The translations under genes were made by a program, and so were the position numbers. Shown piece after piece: positions 7,467 through 16,142 of a stretch of 64,000 nucleotides of DNA. The DNA is taken from assembly GCA_019359675.1 (NCBI GenBank), contig JAHHGX010000065.1, positions 558,001 through 622,000 of the forward strand, given 5' to 3'. The stretch comes from Calothrix sp. FI2-JRJ7. GTDB lineage: Bacteria > Cyanobacteriota > Cyanobacteriia > Cyanobacteriales > Nostocaceae. Below the pieces are notes generated by a model. It had not been told where the DNA came from and did no database searches. It saw only the letters and a list, made by a program, of their open reading frames with translations. Position 1 is the stretch's first letter. Every line of letters starts with the position of its first letter.

Positions 7467-9980
7467 TTATGTTAATATGGCGCCACCCATTAGGCGTTCG
7501 TGTCGATATTTTAATTCTTCTTTCATTAAAAACCAACGCTCTAATGTAACGTCAATTTCCATGACTTTTTCTGCTGCTTGACGAGCTAATATTAATATTT
7601 CTTCGTCTTCTACTAAGCTTGCTAATGTGAAGTCTGCTACTCCTGATTGTTTTCTTCCTAATACTTCGCCGGGACCACGAAAACGCATGTCCATTTCTGA
7701 AATGAAAAAGCCGTCTTGTGATTGTTCTAATACTTTTAATCTTTGTTGGGCATCGGCACTTTTAGAACTGCTCATTAATAAACAATATGATTGTGCGGCG
7801 CCTCTACCTACACGACCACGTAATTGATGTAATTGTGATAATCCAAATCTCTCGGCGTTTTCAACGAGCATTACTGTGGCATTGGGTACATCTACGCCGA
7901 CTTCTACGACGGTAGTGGATACTAATATTTGTGTTTCTCCATCCCTAAATTTAGTAATTGCTTCGTCTTTTTCTGCTGAACTCATGCGTCCGTGCAGTAA
8001 CCCAACTTTAAAGTCTGGAAATATGGCTTCTTGTAAGTTTTGATGTTCTTCTACGGCGGAACGTAAATCGAGTTTTTCTGATTCTTCTACTAAGGGTAAT
8101 ACTACATATACTTGGCGCCCTTGAGCTATTTCGCGACGCATTAAGTCGTATGCGTCTTCTCGCTGACTTGATGTTAGTGCGGTGGTTTTAATGGCTTGGC
8201 GTCCTGGTGGTAATTCGTCTATTTGGCTTACGTCTAAGTCCCCGTGAATAGTTAGTGCTAAGGTGCGGGGAATGGGGGTGGCTGTCATTGTTAATACATG
8301 GGGCTGGGCGCCTTTTTGCTGTAGTTTGGCGCGCTGCTCGACTCCGAAGCGGTGTTGCTCGTCAATTACTACTAGACCGAGACGATTAAAGTTTACTGGG
8401 TCTTGGATTAAGGCGTGGGTTCCTACTAGTAATGGTAGTTCTCCGGTTTCTAGATGCGCGTGGATTTGGCGCCGTTTTGATGCTTTGGTTGAACCTGTTA
8501 GTAGTTCGACGGGAAGGTGCAGTAAGTTAAACCAGCTTACTAGTTTACGATAGTGTTGTTCTGCTAATACTTCGGTTGGCGCCATTAATGCACCTTGATA
8601 TCCTGATTGTATTGCTGCTAGTAATGCTATTACGGCTACTACTGTTTTACCAGAACCTACGTCACCCTGTACTAGGCGATTCATTGGTACTGTTTTTTGA
8701 AGGTCGCCAAGTATATCGTTAATTACTCGCTGTTGGGCGCCTGTTAGTTGGAAGGGTAAAATTTTATAAAATTCGTCTACGAGTTGCCCTTTGGGAACAA
8801 GTACTGCACTAGTTTGAATTTGTTTAGCTTTGTGCTGACGTTGAAGTAAACCTAGTTGAAGGTAGTAAAATTCATCGAATACTAAACGACGACGGGCGCC
8901 TGTTAATGAGTCGCTATCAGGAGGAAAATGGATGTTGTTAATGGCATCCTTTAATTCCATTAAGTTATATTTGTCGCGCAAACCTTTTGGTAATGGGTCT
9001 TTAATTAGTTGCGCTGCTGGCATTGCTGCTGTTACAGCTTGGCGAACTAAAGATGCTACGACTCCTTCGGTAAGTGCGTATATTGGTACTACACGCCCTA
9101 TTGTTAAGGATTCTATTTCATCACCTGGATGCGCTAATACTTCAATCTCCGGATTATCTATTGTTTTACCGTATTTACTTGCTTTTACTAGTCCACATAC
9201 TGCTACTACTGTGCCAACTGCATATTGACGCTTGATGCTTTCTTGCCAAGCTCGACTCGAATAACGGGCGCCTGCGTAAAAACGACCAATTTTAAGGCGC
9301 CCGGTGTTGTCGCGCAGTTGTAATTCTAATATTGTTAATTTCTTATTTTTTGGACTTGTAAAACAACTACAGCTTTTTATTGTTGCCACTATAGTTACTG
9401 TTTCTCCGGCTTGTAGTTCGTTGATGCGAACTTGACGCGCGTAGTCGATATGGTCGCGTGGGAAATAATATAGTAAGTCGCGCACGGTATATAAACCAAG
9501 CCGAGCTAATTTATCGGCTTGACGTGGACCAATTTCAGATAATTCACTAATTTTTTGGTTAAGTCCTGGGGCAAGTCGGCGTGATATTTCGGCGCCGATA
9601 GGAGATTTGGCGTTTGGAGTTTTATAGTTTGGTTTTGATTCTGATACTGATATTTTTGGAGTTGAGGTTTTTGGAGTGGCAATTTTTTCTACTTCCACCC
9701 CTTCTTCAGTAGAAAGGAATTGATGGATGTAGCGACGAGTTTGAGCGACTAAACTCTGGCGTGAGGCTATATCAAGACTTGGATAATCAGCATACTCAGC
9801 TGCTAGTTGTTGCCAACGGTCACGTTCTTCACTTGGTATTCCCGAAGGAAATTTACCAAATGTTAAGCACAAAAATTCACTGAAACGGTATTGCCTCCCT
9901 ACTAAGTCGGTGAAGCCTTGTTCCGCTTCTATTGCCAAAGCTTTTTGTAATCTTAACCAATCTGGTTTCTCAATAGCCAT
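7467..9980 (-). CDS. recG: ATP-dependent DNA helicase RecG
   Basis: 837 residues. RecG remodels stalled replication forks and branch-migrates Holliday junctions. Seen: a cyanobacteria-type N-terminal extension (1-145), the wedge region beginning IGPRQADKLARLGLYTVRDL, an OB-fold around 190-285, Walker A GDVGSGKT at 439-446, the DEQH Walker B box at 540-543, MTATPIPRTLALT, and helicase motif VI QLRGRVGRG. The C-terminal TRG-type hairpin region lies around GPGEVLGRKQSG. It follows the acidic-repeat gene by 26 bases and may be cotranscribed with it. Confidence 0.97.
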   Translation of the reverse strand: MAIEKPDWLRLQKALAIEAEQGFTDLVGRQYRFSEFLCLTFGKFPSGIPSEERDRWQQLAAEYADYPSLDIASRQSLVAQTRRYIHQFLSTEEGVEVEKIATPKTSTPKISVSESKPNYKTPNAKSPIGAEISRRLAPGLNQKISELSEIGPRQADKLARLGLYTVRDLLYYFPRDHIDYARQVRINELQAGETVTIVATIKSCSCFTSPKNKKLTILELQLRDNTGRLKIGRFYAGARYSSRAWQESIKRQYAVGTVVAVCGLVKASKYGKTIDNPEIEVLAHPGDEIESLTIGRVVPIYALTEGVVASLVRQAVTAAMPAAQLIKDPLPKGLRDKYNLMELKDAINNIHFPPDSDSLTGARRRLVFDEFYYLQLGLLQRQHKAKQIQTSAVLVPKGQLVDEFYKILPFQLTGAQQRVINDILGDLQKTVPMNRLVQGDVGSGKTVVAVIALLAAIQSGYQGALMAPTEVLAEQHYRKLVSWFNLLHLPVELLTGSTKASKRRQIHAHLETGELPLLVGTHALIQDPVNFNRLGLVVIDEQHRFGVEQRAKLQQKGAQPHVLTMTATPIPRTLALTIHGDLDVSQIDELPPGRQAIKTTALTSSQREDAYDLMRREIAQGRQVYVVLPLVEESEKLDLRSAVEEHQNLQEAIFPDFKVGLLHGRMSSAEKDEAITKFRDGETQILVSTTVVEVGVDVPNATVMLVENAERFGLSQLHQLRGRVGRGAAQSYCLLMSSSKSADAQQRLKVLEQSQDGFFISEMDMRFRGPGEVLGRKQSGVADFTLASLVEDEEILILARQAAEKVMEIDVTLERWFLMKEELKYRHERLMGGAILT

Positions 9981-10006
9981 TTCGATTTCTGGATTTCGCT
10001 CTTTAT

Positions 10007-11185
10007 CTATAAATCATCAAACCAACTTGCACGCCAAGCAGCTTCAGCTTGTGCAACTGCTAGTTCGCGTTGTTTTTTAAAGTAGTCACGACGCAGTTTA
10101 TGTAACTGGCCATGAAGAATACGGAGTTGCTTACGGGTTACGGAAACTTGGGAATCAGCAAATTCAATTTCTGGTAACCGTAAGTTAACTGCCATAATTT
10201 GTGTTAGACCGGAGTCACCTTTTTTTTCACTTTCTACTTCTATTACAACGCTTAAAACATTGGGTGGTCCGGGCATCACATCGGCAGATTCAGATACCGT
10301 TGCAGCAGCTTCTATAACTGGTTCGGGTAATTTTTTAGGTAAAATGTCAGATTTTTGCAGTAGCAAATTAGCTTCGCGCGAAAGCTTTTTAAGTGCAAAT
10401 TGTGTAGATATTTCAAGACTCTGCACCCATCGGTTAATTTCCATTGGGTTTGAGGCATTGATATCCGAAAAACGTAAAGGAACTGGATTTATTAGTGGAA
10501 ATATCGGAATTTTAGAGAATCGAGGAATCGTTTTCTTTGCTTCAGATTTTTTTTCAGGTTGCGATTGCGCCGATTCCTCTTCCTCGCTGTCGTCGGTATC
10601 TTCGTCGTCGTCAAATTCCTCCATGTCCTCCATGTCTTCCATATCCTCTATGTCCATGTCTTCCATGTCCATGTCTTCCATGTCTTCCATGTCAAAGGGA
10701 GACCCTTCGCTTGCTAATAACTCAATAAACGATAAAGGAATTGCTTCAGAGGAATTTTCTTGCTGATTTTTTCTCTCGTCTTTGTCGTCAGTTGCATATG
10801 CAGTGTCTATTTCTCTAGCATCTGCTTCTTTTACATCTGCTGGTTTTTGTTGTGTGGTATCGTGCAGTATTAATGTATCTTCTGGATTGGGTGCTGGCTC
10901 TGCTCCTGGCTTTGTGTACTTGGACAACTGTTCTGCTGTCTGTGTGCCAAGATTACGGATTGATTGCTGCAATTTTTGCCTTTGATTCAAAGACAACCGT
11001 AAAAATATTTGTGGGTATCCTTGGGTACACAAATGGTAGGTAGCTAAAATTAACTGCTGTCGTACTGCTTTACCTAGCGCGGCAAAATAATTAGTGTAAG
11101 AGTCCTGTAATGAGTTCGCAATTCCACTTGCGGCCTCTTCTAATGCTTTGATGTCTTTCTCGATTCGCTCGATCGCTCTCGCCAT
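10007..11185 (-). CDS. Conserved cyanobacterial protein with a Met-Glu-Asp repeat
   Basis: 392 residues, unrecognised function. N-terminal helical region (AIERIEKDIKALEEAASGIA), a middle low-complexity linker, and a conserved C-terminal part (VLSVVIEVESEKKG … MAVNLRLPEIEFADSQVSVTR) with a basic coiled-coil end (LRRDYFKKQRELAVAQAEAAW). The linker contains a run of EDM/EDMD units coded by near-identical 9-base repeats (10618-10693), followed by an Asp/Glu stretch. The open frame on the opposite strand is a by-product of this repeat. It lies between tsf and recG on the same strand. Confidence 0.75.
   Translation of the reverse strand: MARAIERIEKDIKALEEAASGIANSLQDSYTNYFAALGKAVRQQLILATYHLCTQGYPQIFLRLSLNQRQKLQQSIRNLGTQTAEQLSKYTKPGAEPAPNPEDTLILHDTTQQKPADVKEADAREIDTAYATDDKDERKNQQENSSEAIPLSFIELLASEGSPFDMEDMEDMDMEDMDIEDMEDMEDMEEFDDDEDTDDSEEEESAQSQPEKKSEAKKTIPRFSKIPIFPLINPVPLRFSDINASNPMEINRWVQSLEISTQFALKKLSREANLLLQKSDILPKKLPEPVIEAAATVSESADVMPGPPNVLSVVIEVESEKKGDSGLTQIMAVNLRLPEIEFADSQVSVTRKQLRILHGQLHKLRRDYFKKQRELAVAQAEAAWRASWFDDL
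10618..10693. repeat. Coding microsatellite of 'tcttccatg' units
   Basis: About eight 9-base units of the form tc(t/c)tccatg with two interruptions by 'tccatg'. It encodes the EDM repeat on the minus strand and is likely to vary in length between strains. Confidence 0.8.
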
Positions 11186-11292
11186 AAGCTTTTTCTGTCC
11201 ATATATTTATATAACTACAAAAAATTTGAAAATCGTTACCCTAGTACTTGTGTATGTAGATATTATAGATTATAGAGTTTTGGAATGTTAAA

Positions 11293-11324
11293 TCAAAAAC
11301 AGGTCAGGCTCAAAGCTTGACCTG
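11293..11324 (-). terminator. Terminator after tsf
   Basis: On the minus strand AGGTCAAGCT-ttg-AGCCTGACCT is followed by GTTTTTGATTT, a standard intrinsic terminator about 30 bases after the tsf stop. Confidence 0.7.
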
Positions 11325-11354
11325 CCATGATATAAAGTGTTTATAAGCGCGCTC

Positions 11355-12296
11355 TTACTTGGCGCCTATTTGCGCTGCGACTTCATCAGCAAAGCTCATT
11401 TCTTGTTTCTCGATACCTTCACCGAGAATAAAGCGAGCAAAGCGCTTAACTTCGATGCTATCACCGAGTTTGTTACTTGCTTGCTTAACTAACTCCTCAA
11501 CGGTGATGCTTTGGTCACGAATATAAGGCTGGTCAACCAAAGTCATTTCTTTGAGACGCTTGTCAATTCGTCCCTGAACAATTTTTTCTTTGATATTATC
11601 AGGCTTATTCGCGAGGTCATCGCGTCCCATTTCAATTTCTTTTTCTTTTTGAGCAATTTCAGTGGGTATTTCTTCGACGTTGACATACTCAACGTTTGGA
11701 CATGCTGCAACTTGCATCGCGATGTTGCGTGCCAAAGTTTTAAATTCTTCGTTATTTGCAGCAGTATTTTGGCAGTCTAATTCAACTAGAACACCAACTC
11801 TTCCACCTGTATGGATGTAGCTTTCAACTACACCTTGTGTTCCGCTATTGAGTGAGAAATTTTCTAAGCGACGCACTTGCATGTTTTCACCCAACTGTGC
11901 CACTTGTTGCTTTAAAGTTTCAGCAACTGTTAAATCTTTATTCTCAATATAAGGTTGAGACAACAGTTCGTCTACGCTACTTGCGCTAACAGCTTGCTTT
12001 GCAAGATTACTTACAAGAGCTTTAAAAGCATCATTACGCGCAACAAAGTCGGTTTGGCAGTTTACTTCTAGCAAAACACCAACACGACCATCTTCACTAA
12101 CAGCAGTCTCAACAAGTCCTTCAGCAGTCACTTTTCCTGCTGCTTTATCAGCTTTGGAGATACCTTTTTGCCGTAACCATTCGGAGGCTTTTTCAATATC
12201 ACCTTCGTTTTCTTTTAGTGCTTTTTTACAGTCCATCATGCCGGCGCCAGTTTTTTGGCGCAGCTCTTGGACAAGTTTTGCAGATACTTCCGCCAT
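11355..12296 (-). CDS. tsf: Translation elongation factor Ts
   Basis: 313 residues. EF-Ts recycles EF-Tu by exchanging GDP for GTP in the cytosol. The N-terminal UBA-like domain ([19 protein letters not shown]) and the core motif [16 protein letters not shown] are unmistakable; the C-terminal half has the second, weaker repeat [16 protein letters not shown]. Length fits the cyanobacterial form. rpsB lies just upstream on the same strand, the usual rpsB-tsf order, but a repeat-rich spacer of about 110 bases separates them. Confidence 0.98.
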   Translation of the reverse strand: MAEVSAKLVQELRQKTGAGMMDCKKALKENEGDIEKASEWLRQKGISKADKAAGKVTAEGLVETAVSEDGRVGVLLEVNCQTDFVARNDAFKALVSNLAKQAVSASSVDELLSQPYIENKDLTVAETLKQQVAQLGENMQVRRLENFSLNSGTQGVVESYIHTGGRVGVLVELDCQNTAANNEEFKTLARNIAMQVAACPNVEYVNVEEIPTEIAQKEKEIEMGRDDLANKPDNIKEKIVQGRIDKRLKEMTLVDQPYIRDQSITVEELVKQASNKLGDSIEVKRFARFILGEGIEKQEMSFADEVAAQIGAK

Positions 12297-12326
12297 ATTG
12301 CCTCAATCCCTATATATTAATAAAAG

Positions 12327-12404
12327 TTAGGAGTTAGGAGTGATGAGTTAGGAGTTAATAATTGAAACAACTCATAACTCCCCGCCTCTTAACTCCTAAC
12401 TATT
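12327..12404. repeat. Heptamer-type repeat in the rpsB-tsf spacer
   Basis: Several copies of ttaggagt / aactcctaac and ataactc, arranged so that the two ends can pair. The same family occurs at 20170, 29189 and inside the tRNA-Leu intron. Confidence 0.75.
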
Positions 12405-12405
12405 C

Positions 12406-13188
12406 TTATTCTTCTTCTTCTTCCGACTTGTATTCGCTGTAGTCGGTATCATCGAACTCTTCTTCGCCGCCTTCGTAGTCTTCAAACTCTTCTTCGGCTT
12501 CTAACTGACCGTGACGACCTTCGTAGATTGCGTCTGCGAGTTTGCCGATTATTAACTTAATCGAACGAATCGCATCGTCGTTAGCTGGGATAGGAATATC
12601 TACTACATCGGGGTCGCAGTTAGTATCTAACATTGACACGATGGGTATACTTAATTTTTGACATTCCTGAACAGCATTATACTCACGACGTTGGTCAACA
12701 ATTACCACTACATCGGGTACTTTCCGCATCGTTTTGATACCACCGAGGTACTTCTGTAACTTCGTCATTTCTCGACGCAGCATTGAAGCTTCTTTTTTCG
12801 GTAATAAGTCTAGGGCGCCGCTTTCTTCACGACGTTCCAAGTCTTTTAAACGGTCTACACGGGTTTTAATTGTTGCCCAGTTTGTGAGCATTCCACCTAA
12901 CCAGCGTTGGTTAATATAGTGTGAGCCACATCGAGCTGCTTCTTGAGCGATAATACCTGCTGCTTGGCGCTTGGTTCCTACAAATAGAAACTTTTTACCC
13001 GACTCAGCTTGAGAACGCATATAGTTATATGCTTCATCCATCAACTGAGCGGTTTGCACCAAATCAATAATATGTACACCGTTGCGAGCAGTGTAAATAT
13101 AAGGATCCATTTTAGGGTTCCAGCGGCGGGTTTGATGCCCAAAGTGAACCCCTGACTCCATCATTTGAGCCAATGAAACTACTGGCAT
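12406..13188 (-). CDS. rpsB: 30S ribosomal protein S2
   Basis: I start it at ATG 13188 ([20 protein letters not shown]), the standard S2 N-terminus, rather than the longer frame from 13251. About 260 residues with the hallmarks [21 protein letters not shown] and [17 protein letters not shown]. The C-terminus carries an acidic tail ([20 protein letters not shown]) beyond the usual end, as in other cyanobacteria. S2 binds at the back of the 30S head and is needed for translation initiation. A ribosome binding site, TAGGAG, lies about 11 bases upstream of the start. Confidence 0.96.
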   Translation of the reverse strand: MPVVSLAQMMESGVHFGHQTRRWNPKMDPYIYTARNGVHIIDLVQTAQLMDEAYNYMRSQAESGKKFLFVGTKRQAAGIIAQEAARCGSHYINQRWLGGMLTNWATIKTRVDRLKDLERREESGALDLLPKKEASMLRREMTKLQKYLGGIKTMRKVPDVVVIVDQRREYNAVQECQKLSIPIVSMLDTNCDPDVVDIPIPANDDAIRSIKLIIGKLADAIYEGRHGQLEAEEEFEDYEGGEEEFDDTDYSEYKSEEEEE

Positions 13189-13199
13189 GTCTACTTTTC

Positions 13200-13291
13200 T
13201 CCTATTCGGGTTAAACCTCCATCCTGGTGTATCTCCATTGCCAAAAGGCAAAAAATTAAATTGGAAACACCCGACGTATTCCAGGATGTGT
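13200..13291 (-). promoter_or_regulatory. Possible structured rpsB leader
   Basis: In the leader ACATCCTGG (13281-13289) can pair with CCAGGATG (13219-13226), enclosing a smaller hairpin TTGCC-aaaa-GGCAA near 13240. The closing strand lies about 30 bases before the rpsB start. Ribosomal protein leaders that bind S2 are known in other bacteria; that this one does so is inference. Confidence 0.4.
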
Positions 13292-13377
13292 GGAATTTAA
13301 AGAACCATACAAGGTTAACACATTTTAGCAGGGGCTTTAATGGCGGTTTTTATGAAAAAAATGAGTGTGTTTTCACC

Positions 13378-14331
13378 CTAGGCGCCTTTTAGTTTCATTT
13401 CCGAGTATGCTTGGTAAACTCCTTTGACGTTGTACCAGTTTAGGAAAATTCTTGCTAGTTCTAATGCTAACTGCGATTTGCCGATACTTATTAACCAACG
13501 TAACAAGGGGAGCATAGTGCGTTCGTTCAAAAAACCGTTTAAAGAAAGGGTTCCCCACAAAATACGATGTAGCAAAGTCATTTGAATCATCATTCGCACT
13601 TCCCAAGTGGGATGCTTTTGATAGAATAAGACTCCCATGCGTCCACGCTGTATTTCTTTGTCTATTAAGTTGGGGATTTGTTCGGTGTTGAATGCTGGGT
13701 GCCAATGATAACCTACTGCTTGCGGGCATTTGATTAATTTTAGACCGAGGTTTTTGAGCCGAACTCCAAGTTCTAAGTCTTCCCATCCGTATAGTTGAAA
13801 ACCTATATCAAATAATCCTGCTTTTTCTAGCCAGTGTTTAGGTATGGCAACGTTACCTGTGGCAAAGAATGCTGCTGAAAAGTCTGTTATTTTATAGGGT
13901 TCCGAAGTTGGATTTTCAAAGTTAGCTGTGTTAATGACGGCGCCGTATGTAAAAAATTTATCACTGCCTAGTTGAGCCTCTCCAGCTACAAGAGCATCAG
14001 CGTGAGACTGCAAAAACGTTTCGGTAACAACTAAATCACTATCTATAAAGATAATTGTATCACCATTCGCTTTCTCAACTCCCAAATTACGCGCAGCAGC
14101 AGGGCCAGCATGGTTTTGTTCAAAAGTTCGCACATGTGGAAACTCACTTTGATTTGAACTTAACCACTCTAACGTTCCATCTGTCGAACCATCATCAACT
14201 ACAACAACCTCATATCCTGTCACTCTTGATGAGCTAAGTTGCTGTGCTTCTAATGCTCGAAGGCATTTTTCTAATATAGGTTTACGATTATAAGTTGGAA
14301 TAACAACGCTAAAATACACTTTCTCACCCAC
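13378..14331 (-). CDS. Family 2 glycosyltransferase
   Basis: 317 residues. GT-A fold: SVVIPTYNRKPILEKCLRAL at the N-terminus, VVVDDGSTDGT for nucleotide binding, FIDSD (the metal-binding D-x-D, near residue 98) and GWEDLELGVRLKNLG, the acceptor-side ED motif. It transfers a sugar from a nucleotide donor, probably to a cell-surface polysaccharide or lipid; the exact sugar cannot be told. No membrane helices. It is a single gene, with a GGCGCC site at its stop codon. Confidence 0.88.
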   Translation of the reverse strand: MGEKVYFSVVIPTYNRKPILEKCLRALEAQQLSSSRVTGYEVVVVDDGSTDGTLEWLSSNQSEFPHVRTFEQNHAGPAAARNLGVEKANGDTIIFIDSDLVVTETFLQSHADALVAGEAQLGSDKFFTYGAVINTANFENPTSEPYKITDFSAAFFATGNVAIPKHWLEKAGLFDIGFQLYGWEDLELGVRLKNLGLKLIKCPQAVGYHWHPAFNTEQIPNLIDKEIQRGRMGVLFYQKHPTWEVRMMIQMTLLHRILWGTLSLNGFLNERTMLPLLRWLISIGKSQLALELARIFLNWYNVKGVYQAYSEMKLKGA

Positions 14332-14560
14332 TATCTATATATATCTTTCTTTAAGAATAAGACAGTCAGCACTTTACCGCAGTTCCTCTAGGTAACATTA
14401 TCATCCCTCTTGTAAAACAGGCTTCCGTTGCTGTCCAAAAATGTATACTATTTATCATTATACATATATCTATCAATAATTACTACAAAATGATTCACAT
14501 TTGAATAAATATGATGAATAATCAAGTACCAATAAGTACAAAAACCAGCTGCATCCACGT

Positions 14561-15502
14561 ATGATTGACCACGATGGTTTATTCAAAAAACTGTTAAAGA
14601 ATTTTTTCCCAGAGTTCATAGAGCTATTTTTTCCAGATATTAGTAACTATTGGCAGCGCGACTCATTACAATTCCTGCCACAAGAAATAATTACAGATAT
14701 CATCGATGGTGAAAAGAAGATTGTAGATATATTGGTGCAAGCTTTGTTTCAAAATCAGGAAAAGTCATTTATTATACATGTCGAACACCAGTCGTATACT
14801 AAAAATAACTTTAACCAAAGAAATTTCTTATACTACACCCACTTATATAAAGAGTATCGCCTGCCCATATATCCCATCGTTATATACTCTCATGATGCAC
14901 CATTAACCCAAGAGGCATCCTCTTTTAAGATTGACTTTCCTGACTGGGCGCCTCTTAAGTTTGAATACCGAGTTGTACAATTAAATCAATTAGACTGGCA
15001 AGATTTTGTTAATATTAGAAATCCAGTTGCTTGCGCTTTGATGTCTAAAATGCGAATGGGCGCCGAAGAACGACCGACTGTAAAATTATTATCACTACAA
15101 TTACTTACTTCTTTAGGGCTTAACCCCGCACAAGTTGAGTTAATCTCAGGATTTATCGGCACTTACCTTAAACTTAACGAGACTGAGGAAGCTGAGTTTC
15201 AAAGACTAATTGCTACTATAGAACCAAGAAAGCAGGAGCAAGTTATGGAAATCGTTACTGATTGGATGGAACGGGGAATAGAACAGGGAATGCAACAGGG
15301 AATGGAGACAGGAATGCAACGTGAAGCTGCCTTATTCGTTCAACGTTTGCTTAATCGTCGTTTTGGTAACTTAAGTACTCAGCAGCAGGAACGAATTCAA
15401 GGTCTTACCACACAACAGTTAGAAGATTTGGGAGAAGCGCTGTTAGATTTTTCTTCTATTGCTGATTTAAATACTTGGTTAAGTGAGTCGAGTAAAAGTT
15501 GA
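14561..15502 (+). CDS. Rpn/PD-(D/E)XK family protein with DUF4351 C-terminus
   Basis: 313 residues. The N-terminal half (HDGLFKKLLKNFFPEFIELF, DIIDGEKKIVDILV, FIIHVEHQSYTKNNFNQRNF) is the cyanobacterial transposase-like nuclease family related to RpnA, with the D…E-x-Q core. The C-terminal 60 residues (REAALFVQRLLNRRFGNLST … LEDLGEALLDF) are DUF4351. Between them is a run of RGIEQGMQQGMETGMQ, typical of the family. RpnA-type proteins nick DNA during recombination; most cyanobacterial copies are uncharacterised and numerous. Confidence 0.85.
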   Translation: MIDHDGLFKKLLKNFFPEFIELFFPDISNYWQRDSLQFLPQEIITDIIDGEKKIVDILVQALFQNQEKSFIIHVEHQSYTKNNFNQRNFLYYTHLYKEYRLPIYPIVIYSHDAPLTQEASSFKIDFPDWAPLKFEYRVVQLNQLDWQDFVNIRNPVACALMSKMRMGAEERPTVKLLSLQLLTSLGLNPAQVELISGFIGTYLKLNETEEAEFQRLIATIEPRKQEQVMEIVTDWMERGIEQGMQQGMETGMQREAALFVQRLLNRRFGNLSTQQQERIQGLTTQQLEDLGEALLDFSSIADLNTWLSESSKS

Positions 15503-15580
15503 AGTTGTTGGAAACGAAACCATTTCGGCTACACAGTGGAAGTATACACTTTATTGCCCTTAGCATTTTAAATTTGTTGT

Positions 15581-15608
15581 CTTGTGGAACGGGCATCCTT
15601 GCCCGTCC
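15581..15608. repeat. Inverted repeat, 'GGGC' family
   Basis: tggaacgggcatccttgcccgtcc, close to the copies at 221 and 3443. It lies about 80 bases after the DUF4351 gene. Confidence 0.5.
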
Positions 15609-15736
15609 TTAATATAGAAAGTAAACTTTTGTAACAAGTATTAACATCCCTCACAAGTTCCTCACATTCTCGAAATACTTTTGAAGTAGAGCAAGAGTAA
15701 GCCTTGTAATACTACCAATTTCGATGAGTGTTGAAT

Positions 15737-15922
15737 ATGAGTAAGTGTCCTTGTTGTTCTGATGTATTGCTAAGGCATGTACGTGGTAATCAAGTTTACT
15801 GGTTTTGCCGTAATTGCTGGGAAGTTATGCCTGCTTTTGATGAAAAGTATGTTTCTTCAAGAGTAACTTTGCTAGAAACACGTAAAAAACAAGAAAAATG
15901 GGAGATTTACTCCGCAGGATAG
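15737..15922 (+). CDS. Small zinc-ribbon-like protein
   Basis: Start chosen at ATG 15737 (MSKCPCCSDVLLRHVRG). 61 residues. Two pairs of cysteines, CPCC and CRNC, about 20 residues apart, should bind one zinc ion. The aromatic stretch VYWFCRNCWEVMP is highly conserved in cyanobacterial homologues I recall, which have no assigned function. Its position, just upstream of the large hybrid kinase on the same strand, may be chance. Confidence 0.7.
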   Translation: MSKCPCCSDVLLRHVRGNQVYWFCRNCWEVMPAFDEKYVSSRVTLLETRKKQEKWEIYSAG

Positions 15923-16142
15923 TTGTAAATTTAATAACAAAATAGGTATTCGGCAATATTAAGCTACAGATAAAATTTTGAGAAGCATAACAATTACTGA
16001 GTCCATAGAGTTTTAGTTATTTAATTAGCGAAAAGTTTATTTAATTTACAATGTTAACTCGGTTGTTTGGGAAAACCGAGTTTATTTTAGTACTATCATG
16101 TACAATTGTGGTAGGGGTTCGCGTTCTTATGACTTCATAGTA

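Noticed and set aside
10260-10766. 168-codon plus-strand frame rich in Ser/Met
   Set aside because: It is the complement of the EDM repeat and flanking part of the 392-residue minus-strand gene; low complexity and no independent coding signal.
13373-13786. 137-codon minus-strand frame inside the glycosyltransferase gene
   Set aside because: A different-frame shadow of the well-supported family 2 glycosyltransferase.
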